A stretch of 64,000 nucleotides of DNA, from positions 19,545 to 83,544 of the forward strand of contig NZ_JAHCST010000040.1 in NCBI RefSeq assembly GCF_018476525.1. The letters run 5' to 3'. Source of the DNA: Acrocarpospora catenulata (GTDB taxonomy: Bacteria > Actinomycetota > Actinomycetes > Streptosporangiales > Streptosporangiaceae). The notes beneath the pieces are model-generated. The model did no database searches. It was not told the origin of the DNA and saw only the letters and a list, made by a program, of their open reading frames with translations. The position numbers were made by a program, and so were the translations under genes. The stretch's first letter is position 1, and each line of letters opens with the position of its first letter. Below are positions 26,087 through 34,206 of the stretch, in pieces.

Positions 26087-26165
26087 GCAAAAGGACGCAC
26101 AAGAGACCCTGCACCGCGTCAAAACGCGGCCACGATGGCCGGCGTTCGTGGCGAGGTCTTGGCCG

Positions 26166-26804
26166 TTAGGCCGGGTGGTCCGCGAAGAGCATGGTGGAAG
26201 CGGTCTGGCGGCACCAGTCGCGCCATTGCTGGGGTGTCCATCCGTACTCGCCGACGAGGGTCTGGTAGCTGGCAGGTCCCATGAGCATGAGCAGGATGTC
26301 GGTGGCCTGCTGTCGAGTCAGTCCAGGCTGTAGTGGTGCCTTCGCGGAGAGATGGTCGATGAACTGGGTCCAGGACTCCCGGCGTAGGTGTTCGTTGTGG
26401 GCGCGGATGCGGGCGGGTTCCGGGTCGTGGGAGGCTGCCTTGACGTAGTCGTCCAGGGGGGCGGTGCGGGCCAGCACGGCTGCGACGGCGTCGATGAGGA
26501 TGCGCAGCGCTTCGTCGAGTTCCGGGGCGGCCATCATGGCCGCATACCAGGGCTGGTGCTCCGGTGGTGCGTCGGCGTCGCCGATGACCGCTCGTTCGTA
26601 GACGTTCTGCAGCAGTTCGGCCTTGGTCCGGAACGTGAAGTACAGGGTTTGTACGGCGACGCCTGCCTCCGCGGCGATGTCGGCCATCGTCGTCGCCGGG
26701 TAGCCCCGCTGGGTGAACAGCCGGTAGGCGGCATCGATCATCCGCGCCCTGGTCTGCGCCACCTTTTCCTGACGTTGTTGCCGTCCGGTCTTGACCTCGC
26801 CCAT
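26166..26804 (-). CDS. TetR-family regulator, divergent from a cupin gene
   Basis: A 212-residue regulator. The HTH reads YPATTMADIAAEAGVAVQTLYFTFRTKAELL, preceded by a basic arm (KTGRQQRQEKVAQTR). The C-terminal ligand domain is helical with a TetR_C-like end. It is divergent from the cupin-SDR operon, and the 78-bp gap contains three 12-bp spaced copies of a CACTAGTG-type palindrome, the likely binding site for this protein on both promoters. Confidence 0.9.
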   Translation of the reverse strand: MGEVKTGRQQRQEKVAQTRARMIDAAYRLFTQRGYPATTMADIAAEAGVAVQTLYFTFRTKAELLQNVYERAVIGDADAPPEHQPWYAAMMAAPELDEALRILIDAVAAVLARTAPLDDYVKAASHDPEPARIRAHNEHLRRESWTQFIDHLSAKAPLQPGLTRQQATDILLMLMGPASYQTLVGEYGWTPQQWRDWCRQTASTMLFADHPA

Positions 26805-26830
26805 CTCCCGGCAAACAATACTGGACAACT

Positions 26831-26862
26831 CACTAGTGGCATCACTAGTGGAACCACTAGCG
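26831..26862. promoter_or_regulatory. Triple 12-bp-spaced CACTAGTG operator between the TetR and cupin genes
   Basis: CACTAGTG occurs perfectly at 26831 and 26843 and as CACTAGCG at 26855. Each perfect copy is itself palindromic, and the period of 12 bp places them nearly on one DNA face. The array lies between the divergent starts at 26804 and 26883, with a GGGAGG ribosome site for the cupin gene behind it. Confidence 0.8.
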
Positions 26863-26882
26863 AAATATTTGGGAGGTTGACG

Positions 26883-27374
26883 ATGAGTGTTGCGGCGGTG
26901 ATCTCCGCCGGCGAGGGCGACGCGGTTCCCGCGCTCGGCATGGCGATGAAGGTGCGCCAACGCCACCTCGATGGGCTGTTCGTCGTGGAGGCGGTGATCG
27001 ACCCTGATGTGATGATCTTTCCGCACACTCACTCCCGGGAGGACGAGTGTTCGTACCTGCTCTCCGGTGAACTGACGTACCTGATCGGCGACGACGTGCG
27101 GGTGGCGGTCGAGGGGTCTTACGTGGTGCGGCCGCGTGGCATGCGGCACGCCTTCTGGAACGCGACCGGAACGCCGGCGCGAATCATCGAGATGCACACG
27201 CCCGCTACCTTCGATGGCTTCTACGACCGGGTGGGCGCCATCCTCACCGGGTACGGTCTGGACACGGCCCAAGGACGAGCGGCGTTCGACGAGTTGAGCA
27301 CCGAGTACGGCCTCGTCCAGCACTGGGACCTGATCCCCGAGCTGAACGACCGGTACGGGATTGGCCGACGATGA
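26883..27374 (+). CDS. Cupin-domain protein
   Basis: A 163-residue single-domain cupin. Motif 1 FPHTHSREDECSYLLSGELTYLIG supplies two metal histidines and the glutamate, and motif 2 VVRPRGMRHAFWN the third histidine. Members range from dioxygenases and isomerases to sensor proteins. It is cotranscribed with the SDR gene (ATGA overlap) and is under the TetR operator, so it probably modifies the same small molecule that releases the repressor (inference). Confidence 0.87.
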   Translation: MSVAAVISAGEGDAVPALGMAMKVRQRHLDGLFVVEAVIDPDVMIFPHTHSREDECSYLLSGELTYLIGDDVRVAVEGSYVVRPRGMRHAFWNATGTPARIIEMHTPATFDGFYDRVGAILTGYGLDTAQGRAAFDELSTEYGLVQHWDLIPELNDRYGIGRR

Positions 27375-28381
27375 GCACGATCTTCGTCACCGGCGGGTCC
27401 GGGTTCATCGGCGCCGCGCTGCTCCCCGCGCTGAGCGCCGCCGGCCACCGCACCATCGCGCTGGCCCGCAGCGACCAGGCGGCCGACCGTTTCACCGCAC
27501 TCGGCGCCACCCCGGTACGTGCCGACCTGTCCGGCCAGGACGCCCTGGCACACGCCCTGGCCGGCTGTGACGCGGTGATCCACGCTGCCGCGCGGATGCA
27601 CGGCGGACGTCCCGCCGACTTCCACCGCGACAACGTCGCCGGCACCCGCAACCTGCTGGCCGCCGCACGATCCGCCGGGGTAAGCCGGTTCGTCCACCTT
27701 GGCGCGGCCGGCTGCCTCGTCGGCGGCCGTCATCCGATCCTCGACGCTGACGAGTCATGGTCACTGCACCAGCCCCGCTACTCGCCGTACCTGACCACCA
27801 AGACGATCAGCGACCAGGAGGTGCGCCGCGCCAACGCCACCGGTTTCACCACATGCGTGATCCGTCCCGGCTGGGTGTGGGGCGACGGTGACCCGATGTT
27901 CGAACAGATCGCCGCCGCCGCACTCGACGGCAAAATGGTGCTCATCGACGGTGGCCGGCACCCCGTTGTCACCTCACACCGGGACAACACCATCCGCGGC
28001 GTCCTCGCCGCCCTCGACCACGGCGCCGGAGGCGAGGCCTACTACGTGTTCGACGACGAGACCAGCACCATCGGCGAGTTCCTTACCGCGCTGCTGCGCA
28101 CTCGGGAACTGCCGCCCCCGGTCCGCAGCATCCCGTACCCTCTGGCGCGGGCCGCGGCGAACGCCATGGAGTTCACCCATCGGCTTCTGCGTCGGCCCGG
28201 TGAGCCCCCGATCACCCGCCTGCTCGTCGAATTCAACGGCCGCCCCTTCGTCATCACCGATCGCAAGGCCCGCATCGAACTCGGCTACCGTCCCCTCACC
28301 ACCCGCGCCGAAGGCCTCGCCCGCATGCGCGCCGTCGAACCATCACCCCAGGTCAGGGCGGACACGCCTCATGACGTCTGA
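27371..28381 (+). CDS. NAD(P)-dependent epimerase/dehydratase (extended SDR)
   Basis: A 336-residue SDR. FVTGGSGFIGAALLPAL (residues 5-21) is the GxxGxxG cofactor motif. DLSGQDALAHALAGCDAVIHAAAR is the adenine pocket and NAG-like strand. SPYLTTKTISDQ carries the YxxxK catalytic pair (Tyr-Leu-Thr-Thr-Lys). It matches 3-beta-hydroxysteroid dehydrogenase/dihydroflavonol reductase-like members. The last 11 bp overlap the start of a decayed frame at 28371. Confidence 0.87.
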   Translation: MSTIFVTGGSGFIGAALLPALSAAGHRTIALARSDQAADRFTALGATPVRADLSGQDALAHALAGCDAVIHAAARMHGGRPADFHRDNVAGTRNLLAAARSAGVSRFVHLGAAGCLVGGRHPILDADESWSLHQPRYSPYLTTKTISDQEVRRANATGFTTCVIRPGWVWGDGDPMFEQIAAAALDGKMVLIDGGRHPVVTSHRDNTIRGVLAALDHGAGGEAYYVFDDETSTIGEFLTALLRTRELPPPVRSIPYPLARAAANAMEFTHRLLRRPGEPPITRLLVEFNGRPFVITDRKARIELGYRPLTTRAEGLARMRAVEPSPQVRADTPHDV

Positions 28382-28520
28382 CACACGGGAGGAAACGACT
28401 GCGAAGCGCTGGCTCGCCATTCAGATCCGCGCCGATGACGGAATCGAAACCTACGCGGAGGTCCGCATCACCGGCTAGGCTCCTGCCGACCTGACCGCGA
28501 TGATCCTGGGCCGGTTCCCG
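28371..28520 (+). pseudogene. Decayed paralogue of the 22338-22745 protein (nonsense mutation)
   Basis: From ATG 28371 the frame reads LAIQIRADDGIETYAEVRITG, then TAG at 28476-28478, then APADLTAMILGRFP in the same frame. This aligns with LGILIRADSGNETYAAI and ANLTAMILGRV of the gene at 22338; the stop replaces a TCG serine codon there. After about 28520 the similarity is lost. Confidence 0.8.
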
Positions 28521-28626
28521 CACAGAGTCAGGTCAGCCGGGGGAGCAGCGAGCCATGCCTGATCGCGAGCCGACGATCCCGTCAACTCCGTCGCTTGTGA
28601 TCAAGCTGACTGGCTGTGAACCTGCC

Positions 28627-28696
28627 TTCTGTTCGCAAGACCCCAGGTCATGGGCTCGTGGAATTTGAACCCGGCCCACGGGCTGACTCGTCCGCC
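28627..28696 (+). repeat. rnpB-3'-end-like repeat, copy 1
   Basis: Seventy bases that match the repeat at 29809-29879 with about eight differences. Both end in an AACCCGGCC...GCTGACTCGTCCGCC core that resembles the last 28 nt of rnpB (CCGACTCGTCCGCC). Likely an integration scar or att-like half site. Confidence 0.65.
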
Positions 28697-28867
28697 TTTG
28701 TACCTTCTGGTCAGGGACTCCTTTGATCGCTAACTTGCTGAGTTGGCGCCCCGCTGTCTGCGCGATCACCGAGTGGAGTTGTTCAATCTCATCCCGATGG
28801 GCTGGCAGTAGCTTGCTGTCAAAGTTAAGGCTAGCCTTGAATTCGGGAGGACCTCGTGGCGTAGACG
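28697..28867. other. Intergenic region before the toxin gene
   Basis: About 170 bp without a supported gene; probably contains the promoter of the toxin-antitoxin pair. GGGAGGACC at 28847-28855 is close enough to the GTG at 28868 to be its ribosome site. Confidence 0.4.
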
Positions 28868-29221
28868 GTGAAGGTCACAGACGAGTACGCCGCCTGGTTC
28901 GGCACGCTCATCAAGGAGGATCTCGACTCGGCGGTTCAAGTCGCTCAAGCGGTAGCCGCGCTTCGCGAGGAGGGGCCGACGCTGGGCAGGCCGCTCGTCG
29001 ACCGGCTCAAGGGCAGCTCCCTGCACCACCTCAAGGAACTGCGTCCGGGATCACGTGGGCGTTCGGAGATCAGGATCATCTTCGCCTTCGATCCCACCCG
29101 GGCGGCGCTGCTGTTGCTTGGTGGTGACAAGGCGGGGAACTGGGAACGGTGGTACAAGGAAAACATCCCCCTGGCCATCCAGCTCTACATTGACTACACC
29201 AGCGACGAAGAAGCGGAGTGA
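28868..29221 (+). CDS. RelE/HigB-like toxin (phage-derived Gp49 type)
   Basis: A 117-residue protein with the RelE/ParE-fold pattern: an N-terminal helical hairpin (LDSAVQVAQAVAALREEGPTL), then RPLVDRLKGSSLHHLKELRPG, RSEIRIIFAFDPTRAALLLLGGDK and a basic end. Such proteins are ribosome-dependent mRNA interferases. GTG 28868 is the first usable start. The stop overlaps the start region of the XRE antitoxin gene (GTGA), with toxin first as in hig systems. Confidence 0.87.
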   Translation: MKVTDEYAAWFGTLIKEDLDSAVQVAQAVAALREEGPTLGRPLVDRLKGSSLHHLKELRPGSRGRSEIRIIFAFDPTRAALLLLGGDKAGNWERWYKENIPLAIQLYIDYTSDEEAE

Positions 29222-29571
29222 ACATGCCGAAGAGGACGCCGAGGGACTGGGCCGACCTTGAGCGGGAGCTACACGAGGCCGGTGTCTCCCCTTCCGTGAT
29301 CGAGGAAGGCGCAAGGAGGCTTCTCGCCGAAGCACGCGGTCATCAGCTTGCCGAGGCACGCAAGCACCTTGGGCTGGGACAAAAGGACGTCGCGACCATC
29401 ATGGGTGTGAGCGTTTCCCGTGTCTCCCAGATCGAGCACGGTGAGGTCGCGTCTCTTGAGGTCATCGCCCGCTACGTGGAGGCGCTCGGAGCCCGCCTGG
29501 AGCTGGTCGTTGACTTCGGCGACCGAACGGTGCGCTTGCCGGTCAGCGAGAAGTCGCTGGATGCCGCCTGA
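29218..29571 (+). CDS. XRE-family antitoxin (HigA-like)
   Basis: A protein of 117 residues (ATG 29224 is an alternative start two codons later). The HTH_XRE domain reads ARKHLGLGQKDVATIMGVSVSRVSQIEHGEV, followed by the dimer helix VIARYVEALGARLELVVDFGD. It neutralises the upstream toxin and represses the operon by family precedent. The 3' part of this gene, plus about 60 bp of downstream sequence, is present again at 43224-43420. Confidence 0.88.
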   Translation: MNMPKRTPRDWADLERELHEAGVSPSVIEEGARRLLAEARGHQLAEARKHLGLGQKDVATIMGVSVSRVSQIEHGEVASLEVIARYVEALGARLELVVDFGDRTVRLPVSEKSLDAA

Positions 29572-29633
29572 GCGCTGGACGACCTGGGCAAGATCGTCGT
29601 GCAAAGCGGCTCAGAAATTTGACCAAGGCAGCT
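29415..29633 (+). repeat. Left copy of the antitoxin-3' direct repeat
   Basis: This stretch, the antitoxin 3' end and about 60 bp downstream, matches 43224-43420 at high identity in the same direction. The right copy lacks 18 bp and has several substitutions. Confidence 0.88.
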
Positions 29634-29808
29634 GACTTCGTCCTTGAGCCCGCCATGTCCCCTGGGTATCTGACGCATCTCCCGAATCGAGACCGCCATC
29701 TTCGCTCCAGCTGACGAGGCGAAGGAGGGCACATTGAGGGCATATCGCGCTGGAAGGCGTAGGCATACGATGACCAGCAATGTTGACTTTTCCGCAGTTC
29801 AGAAGCCC
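29634..29808. other. Intergenic region with GGGCACATT-type motif
   Basis: No supported gene. GGAGGGCACATTGAGGGCAT at about 29724-29743 resembles the motif at 23033-23054 beside the rnpB remnant. Confidence 0.4.
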
Positions 29809-29879
29809 TTCTTTTTGCAAGATCCCAGATCATGGGCTCGCGGACTTTGAACCCGGCCCTACAAGCTGACTCGTCCGCC
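29809..29879 (+). repeat. rnpB-3'-end-like repeat, copy 2
   Basis: Seventy-one bases nearly matching 28627-28696. Its end ACAAGCTGACTCGTCCGCC resembles the rnpB terminus ACAGGCCGACTCGTCCGCC. Together with copy 1 it brackets the toxin-antitoxin pair. Confidence 0.65.
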
Positions 29880-29894
29880 TTCAGCGCTTCTGAG

Positions 29895-30044
29895 GTGGCC
29901 GTCTTCGAAGGCGTCAACGACATCGGCGCCGCCGACACCACTGCGGTGGCCCAGTCGTAGGTCGCGGCTGACCTGATCGCGGCGTACGAGCAGATCATCC
30001 TGCGGGCGCATGCGCAGGGCATCTGCGTCTATGGTGCGACATCG
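29895..30044 (+). pseudogene. SGNH/GDSL-type esterase fragment with internal stop
   Basis: Translation from 29895 gives VAVFEGVNDIGAADTTAVAQ, a TAG, then VAADLIAAYEQIILRAHAQG and VYGAT. The GVNDIG block and the AYEQII...AHAQGI...VYGAT spacing match block III and following helices of SGNH-fold esterases. Neither the Ser-containing block I nor the C-terminal His block is present. Confidence 0.75.
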
Positions 30045-30131
30045 ACCGCCAGAGGCGATAGCCGACTCCGTACCGGCCAGGTTGTTCCAGCGCAGACCCC
30101 TGCCGCCGGGCTATGGCTTCAACCAACCACC

Positions 30132-30161
30132 CGGACGCCCGCCTGGGAGGGCGGGCGTCCG
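30132..30161 (-). terminator. GC-rich hairpin after the catabolic operon
   Basis: CGGACGCCCGCC at 30132-30143 pairs perfectly with GGCGGGCGTCCG at 30150-30161 around a 6-nt loop, 10 bp downstream of the enoyl-CoA hydratase stop on the minus strand. A typical actinobacterial terminator hairpin without a strong T-run. Confidence 0.75.
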
Positions 30162-30171
30162 CTACGGCCGT

Positions 30172-30879
30172 TTATCGTCCGAACATCTCGACGAACGCTT
30201 CGGCGCCCTCCCGTAGGGCGTCGTCGATGGGCTGCCCTTTGCCTCGGTAGAACAATCGTCGGCCCACCAGGGCAGCTGCCCCGCCGGCCATTGACAGTTG
30301 GGCGTAGTGGGTGACGCGTTCGCGCAACCGCTCGCGGGGGACGACTTCGTCGATGATGCCGAGTTCGAGTGCTCGCGCTGCCGTGAAGGGCTGGCCCGTG
30401 AGGGCGTTTGTGATCGCTGCTTTTTCCGGGACCCGGCGGGCGGCGGCGACCTGCGCGATCATGGGCCAAGTACCGAGCGCCGCCTCTATGGTGCCGAGTC
30501 TGCTGCCTTCGACCGCGATCACGATATCGGCGGCGCACACGAGTCCGAAGCCGCCAGCGAGTGCGTCGCCGTTGACGGCGGCGAGGATCGGGGTGCGTGA
30601 CCGGGGGAACTGGCCGAACAGGTCGACCGCCGCCGCCGCGAACGCCTTGGCGGTGCCGGTCTCGCGCAGTTTCGGCCCGTCTGCGCCGCCGCAGAAGTAC
30701 TCGCCCTCCCCGGTGATGACGATGGCGCCGGTGCCGGCGTCCTCGTCTAACTCGACCAGAGTGCGATACAGGCGTGCCGTGAGGTCGGCGTCAAGGAGGT
30801 TCTTGGGCGGCCTGCGCAGCGTGACCCAGGCTACGCGGCCCTCTCGCCGCAGGTCGATCGGCATGGTTGTTCCGTTCAT
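30172..30879 (-). CDS. Enoyl-CoA hydratase/isomerase-family protein
   Basis: A 235-residue crotonase-fold protein from ATG 30879, which has GGAGGA 6 nt upstream; an ATG at 30924 overlapping the previous stop (ATGA) is also possible. YFCGGADGPKL and NGDALAGGFGLVCAADI form the oxyanion hole. The catalytic glutamate region reads GTIEAALGTWP. It hydrates or isomerises acyl-CoA intermediates. It ends the long minus-strand run before a hairpin terminator. Confidence 0.85.
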   Translation of the reverse strand: MNGTTMPIDLRREGRVAWVTLRRPPKNLLDADLTARLYRTLVELDEDAGTGAIVITGEGEYFCGGADGPKLRETGTAKAFAAAAVDLFGQFPRSRTPILAAVNGDALAGGFGLVCAADIVIAVEGSRLGTIEAALGTWPMIAQVAAARRVPEKAAITNALTGQPFTAARALELGIIDEVVPRERLRERVTHYAQLSMAGGAAALVGRRLFYRGKGQPIDDALREGAEAFVEMFGR

Positions 30880-30920
30880 ATGTTCCTCCGGTCTTCGGCG
30901 CTGGGTGTCGGGAGCCGTGG

Positions 30921-31817
30921 TCATCGTGCGACCTCGGTCAGGCCGGCCCCGGCGGATTGCAGCGCGTCCAGGGCCAGCAGGTCCGCTTCGGCGAGTCCGT
31001 GCCCGATGGTCGATGTGATCAACTGCTGAACCGCGGCGGCGAGCGGCATCGGCACCGCCAGATCACGGGCGGCGCCGAGTCCCAGGTCGAAGTCCTTGCG
31101 GAGCATCTCCATGGTGAACGTCGGCTCCCAGTCCCGGGTCGCCACCGCTTCGGCGCGGGTCCTGACCCAGGGAGAACCCAGGACCGTGCCGCCGAGGAAC
31201 TCCAGGAAGGCGGCACGGTCGGTGCCGGCCTTCTCCGCCAGGGAGGTGACCTCCAGCAGCGCCTGAACCAGCACACCCAGGTAGAGGTTGTGGCACAGCT
31301 TCACCAGCCGGCTCTGCTCCCCCTCTCCGGCATGCACGACGGTCCCGGCGAGGACCGACAGCCACGGCCGGACGAACTCGTGTGTCGCGGCGGGGCCGGA
31401 GGTCACGATGCAGGCCGCGCCGGCCGCGACGACAGCCGGATTGCCGCTGACCGGCGCGGCGAGGAAGCCGCTTCCCGCCGCGCGGGCGGCCTCCCGTACG
31501 GCGCTGGAGGTCTCCACCGACACGGTCGAGCAGTCGACGAGGACGCCGGGACTCCGGGGCCCGGTGAGCACCCCTCCCGGGCCGTACGTCACGGCTACCA
31601 GGTCGGCCGGGCCGCCTACCGTGACGAACACGATGTCGCAGGCGCCGATCTCGGTCAGCGTGGCGGCCACGGCCGCCCCGCGTTCGGCCAGCGGGCCGGT
31701 GCGGGCGGCGGTGCGGTTCCATACGATCACTTCGTGGCCGGCGTCGAGGAGCCGGGCCGCGAGAGCGGTCCCCATCCGGCCGGTTCCGAGCCACCCCAGC
31801 CGCAGGCCGGTCGTCAT
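30921..31817 (-). CDS. Beta-hydroxyacid dehydrogenase (3-hydroxyisobutyrate dehydrogenase-like)
   Basis: A 298-residue enzyme. GWLGTGRMGTALAARLL (residues 8-24) is the NAD(P)-binding motif. WNRTAART suggests NADP preference through the Arg after the second strand. LVDCSTVSVETS is the substrate-binding DxSTxxP-like strand, with Val-Glu where Pro usually is. VKLCHNLYLG carries the catalytic lysine. The stop overlaps an in-frame ATG of the next gene, and its start overlaps the M24 gene by 4 bp. Confidence 0.86.
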   Translation of the reverse strand: MTTGLRLGWLGTGRMGTALAARLLDAGHEVIVWNRTAARTGPLAERGAAVAATLTEIGACDIVFVTVGGPADLVAVTYGPGGVLTGPRSPGVLVDCSTVSVETSSAVREAARAAGSGFLAAPVSGNPAVVAAGAACIVTSGPAATHEFVRPWLSVLAGTVVHAGEGEQSRLVKLCHNLYLGVLVQALLEVTSLAEKAGTDRAAFLEFLGGTVLGSPWVRTRAEAVATRDWEPTFTMEMLRKDFDLGLGAARDLAVPMPLAAAVQQLITSTIGHGLAEADLLALDALQSAGAGLTEVAR

Positions 31818-33145
31818 CGGCCGGCCTCGTTCGCCGCGGTCGCGGGAAGGTCGACGCCGGCCCAGTAGCGGGTCCCCGCCACGTACAGCTGGTCGGCGGG
31901 GAAACGGGTGAGCAGGCGGCAGCCGTCCGCGGTGACCACCAGTTCCTCCTCGATCCGGGCGGCGGCGGAGCCGTCGGGAGTGGGCCAGTAGGTCTCGATC
32001 GCGAACACCATTCCCTCGACGAGCTCGATGGGGTGCTCCAGCGAGTGGTAGCGGCTCATCAGCGGCCGCTCCCACAGCCCGAGTCCGATCCCGTGGCAGT
32101 ACTGCAGCCCGAAGGCTTCTTCTTCGGTGGCGAAACCGAACTCCCCGGCAGCCGGGAAGTGCCGGACGATGTCGGCGGAGCTCGCGCCCGGCCTGACTTC
32201 GGCGATGGCGTTGTCCATGTATTCGCGTGCCCGCTTGTAGGCGTCGCGCTGTGCGGGGTTGGCGCTGCCGACGTTCAGAGTGCGGTAGTAGCAGGTTCGG
32301 TAGCCGTTGTAGGAGTGGATGATGTCGAAGTACGCGGTGTCGCCGGGCCGGATGAAGCGGTCGGAGAAGACATGCGGGTGGGGGCTGCACCGCTCGCCGG
32401 AAATGGAGTTCACGGCCTCCACCTCCTCGGAGCCGTTCTCGTAGAGGAACCGGCTGACGAGCGCGACGCAGTCGTTCTCGCGGATGCCCGGCCGCAGGGC
32501 GCGGTAGAGCTCGTCGTACGCGCCGTCGACGAGGGCCGCCGAGTGGTCGAGCAGGGCGATCTCGTCGGCGGTCTTCACCGACCGGGCGTCGAGCATCAGG
32601 CTGTTGCCGTCCTCGACCCGCAGGCCCTCGCGTTCGAGCGCCCGCAGCACCGGCAGCTCCACGACGTCCACGCCGACCGGTTCATCCGCCAGCCCGTGCT
32701 CGCGCAGCAGGTTCGCCAGCCGGCGTGCGTTACCGGCCTCGATCCCCACGTTCTCCGGGACCGCGCCGCGCCACGTCGACAGACCGGCTCGCCAGTTGTC
32801 CTTCCCGAACCAGGGCGCGAACATCTGGTGGGTCCGCGCCGCCGAACCGATGTCCCACAGGATGGGGTCCTGTCCCCGCATGAGCAGAGCGCACCGGAAG
32901 AACTTGTCCCGGGCCCAGTTGCCGATGTGGGTCGCGGTCACGTACCGGATGTTGTTCATGTCGAACAGGATCAGCGCGCCGAGGTGGGACCTTTCGAGTT
33001 CGGCGCGGGCCTTGGCCAGCCGCTCGGCGCGCAGTCGGTCGAAGTCGACGCGTCGCTCCCAGTCGACTCCGCTGACCGCGCCCGGCGAGGCGACGGGAGC
33101 GGGTCCGTCGGTGGCCCGGTAGAAGGTGGGCAGGGTGGTGGACAT
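31814..33145 (-). CDS. M24 (aminopeptidase P/creatinase)-fold protein lacking one metal ligand
   Basis: A 443-residue protein from ATG 33145 (GGAAGGA about 8 nt upstream). The N-terminal creatinase-like domain spans about 45-185, then the pita-bread domain. Expected ligands are D274, H351 (HGIGLG), E384 (FAIETYW) and E399/E400 (RIEEEL). The second aspartate of the GY..D motif is C285 (NGYRTCYYRTL). Loss of this ligand argues against ordinary peptidase action; the M24 fold also hosts lyases such as DddP. It sits between transketolase and dehydrogenase genes in a catabolic operon. Confidence 0.82.
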   Translation of the reverse strand: MSTTLPTFYRATDGPAPVASPGAVSGVDWERRVDFDRLRAERLAKARAELERSHLGALILFDMNNIRYVTATHIGNWARDKFFRCALLMRGQDPILWDIGSAARTHQMFAPWFGKDNWRAGLSTWRGAVPENVGIEAGNARRLANLLREHGLADEPVGVDVVELPVLRALEREGLRVEDGNSLMLDARSVKTADEIALLDHSAALVDGAYDELYRALRPGIRENDCVALVSRFLYENGSEEVEAVNSISGERCSPHPHVFSDRFIRPGDTAYFDIIHSYNGYRTCYYRTLNVGSANPAQRDAYKRAREYMDNAIAEVRPGASSADIVRHFPAAGEFGFATEEEAFGLQYCHGIGLGLWERPLMSRYHSLEHPIELVEGMVFAIETYWPTPDGSAAARIEEELVVTADGCRLLTRFPADQLYVAGTRYWAGVDLPATAANEAGR

Positions 33146-33177
33146 GGGGGCGTCCTTCCGTTTGGATGCGGCGGGTC

Positions 33178-34206
33178 TCATACCGGGGAGTACTCACCGG
33201 GCGCCGCCGGCGCCGCGGTGGCGGCAGGGGGCGGGCCGGGGCGGCCGAGCAGGGCCCAGACGGCGTCGACCACCGATCGCGTCGACAGGCCGTACTTGTC
33301 GAACAGGTAGGCGGCGTCGAGCGAGCCCTCGGCGAAGACGTCGCGGATCCCCACCCGGCGCAGCGGCCGGCCGATCCCCGCTTCGGCCAGCGTTTCGGCG
33401 ACCGCCGAGCCCAGGCCGCCGACCACCGAGTGGTTCTCCACGGTCACCACGGCCCGGCACTCCGCGGTGACGGCGCGGACGGTGCGCTCGTCGAGCGGTT
33501 TGACGACCGGGACATGGACCACCGACGCGGCGACGCCGTACTCCCCGAGCACCTCCGCCGCGGCGAGCACCGGGGCGAGCATCATGCCGGAGGTCAGCAG
33601 GGCGACATCCGCGCCCTCGGCCAGCACGTAGGCCCGGTCCAGCCGGAGGCGATGGTCGCCGGGGAAGATGACGGGGATCTCGCCGCGCTTGAGCCGTACG
33701 TACACCGGACCGGGCACCTCGGCGATCGCCTCGGCGACCTGGTCCGCCTCGACGGCGTCGGCGACGTCCACCACGGTCATGCCAGGGAGCGCGCGCATCA
33801 GGGCGACGTCGTCGATGGCCTGGTGGCTAGGCCCGCCAGGGGTGGAGACCCCCGGCATGAATCCGATGATGCGCACCGGGAGCCGCGGATAGGCGATCGC
33901 GTTGGCGATCTGGTCGTAGGGGCGTCGCGTCGCGAACACGCCGAAGGTGTGCACGAAGGGCTGGTGCCCCGACCGGGCGAGCGCTCCCGCCAAGCCCATC
34001 ATGTGCGCCTCGGCCATCCCGGCGTGCACGAACCGCTCCGGCAGTCGATCACGGAACAGGTCGATCTCGCACTGGCGGGTGAGATCGCCGCTGAGGCACA
34101 GGATGTCCGTACGGCGCTCGGCGAGGCGCAGCAGTGCCCTGCCGTACGGCTTGAGCACCGTCGGATAGGGCGGGCGCCGGACCACCAGAGTCTCGGGTGT
34201 GGTCAT
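33178..34206 (-). CDS. Transketolase C-terminal-type subunit
   Basis: A 342-residue protein holding the PYR domain and C-terminal domain of split transketolases. Diagnostic stretches are FVHAGMAEAHMMGLAGALARSG (with the catalytic Glu) and the phosphate-side GVSTPGGPSHQAIDDVALMRALPGM, and then the C-domain VENHSVVGGLGSAV. It needs the N-terminal subunit encoded by the next upstream gene, whose stop overlaps its start by 4 bp. Transfer of a two-carbon unit from a ketose is the family reaction; here it may act on a cluster-specific sugar-like product. Confidence 0.87.
   Translation of the reverse strand: MTTPETLVVRRPPYPTVLKPYGRALLRLAERRTDILCLSGDLTRQCEIDLFRDRLPERFVHAGMAEAHMMGLAGALARSGHQPFVHTFGVFATRRPYDQIANAIAYPRLPVRIIGFMPGVSTPGGPSHQAIDDVALMRALPGMTVVDVADAVEADQVAEAIAEVPGPVYVRLKRGEIPVIFPGDHRLRLDRAYVLAEGADVALLTSGMMLAPVLAAAEVLGEYGVAASVVHVPVVKPLDERTVRAVTAECRAVVTVENHSVVGGLGSAVAETLAEAGIGRPLRRVGIRDVFAEGSLDAAYLFDKYGLSTRSVVDAVWALLGRPGPPPAATAAPAAPGEYSPV

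Noticed and set aside
27888..28478. A 196-codon frame overlapping the SDR gene
   Set aside because: It is out of frame with the SDR gene, Ser/Pro/Arg-rich, and only its last 36 codons (28371 onward) are protein-like; those were listed as a pseudogene.
28627..28696. Possible tRNA gene (TTTGAACCCGGCC looks like a T-arm)
   Set aside because: No cloverleaf can be formed, and the sequence is repeated at 29809 with an rnpB-like end.
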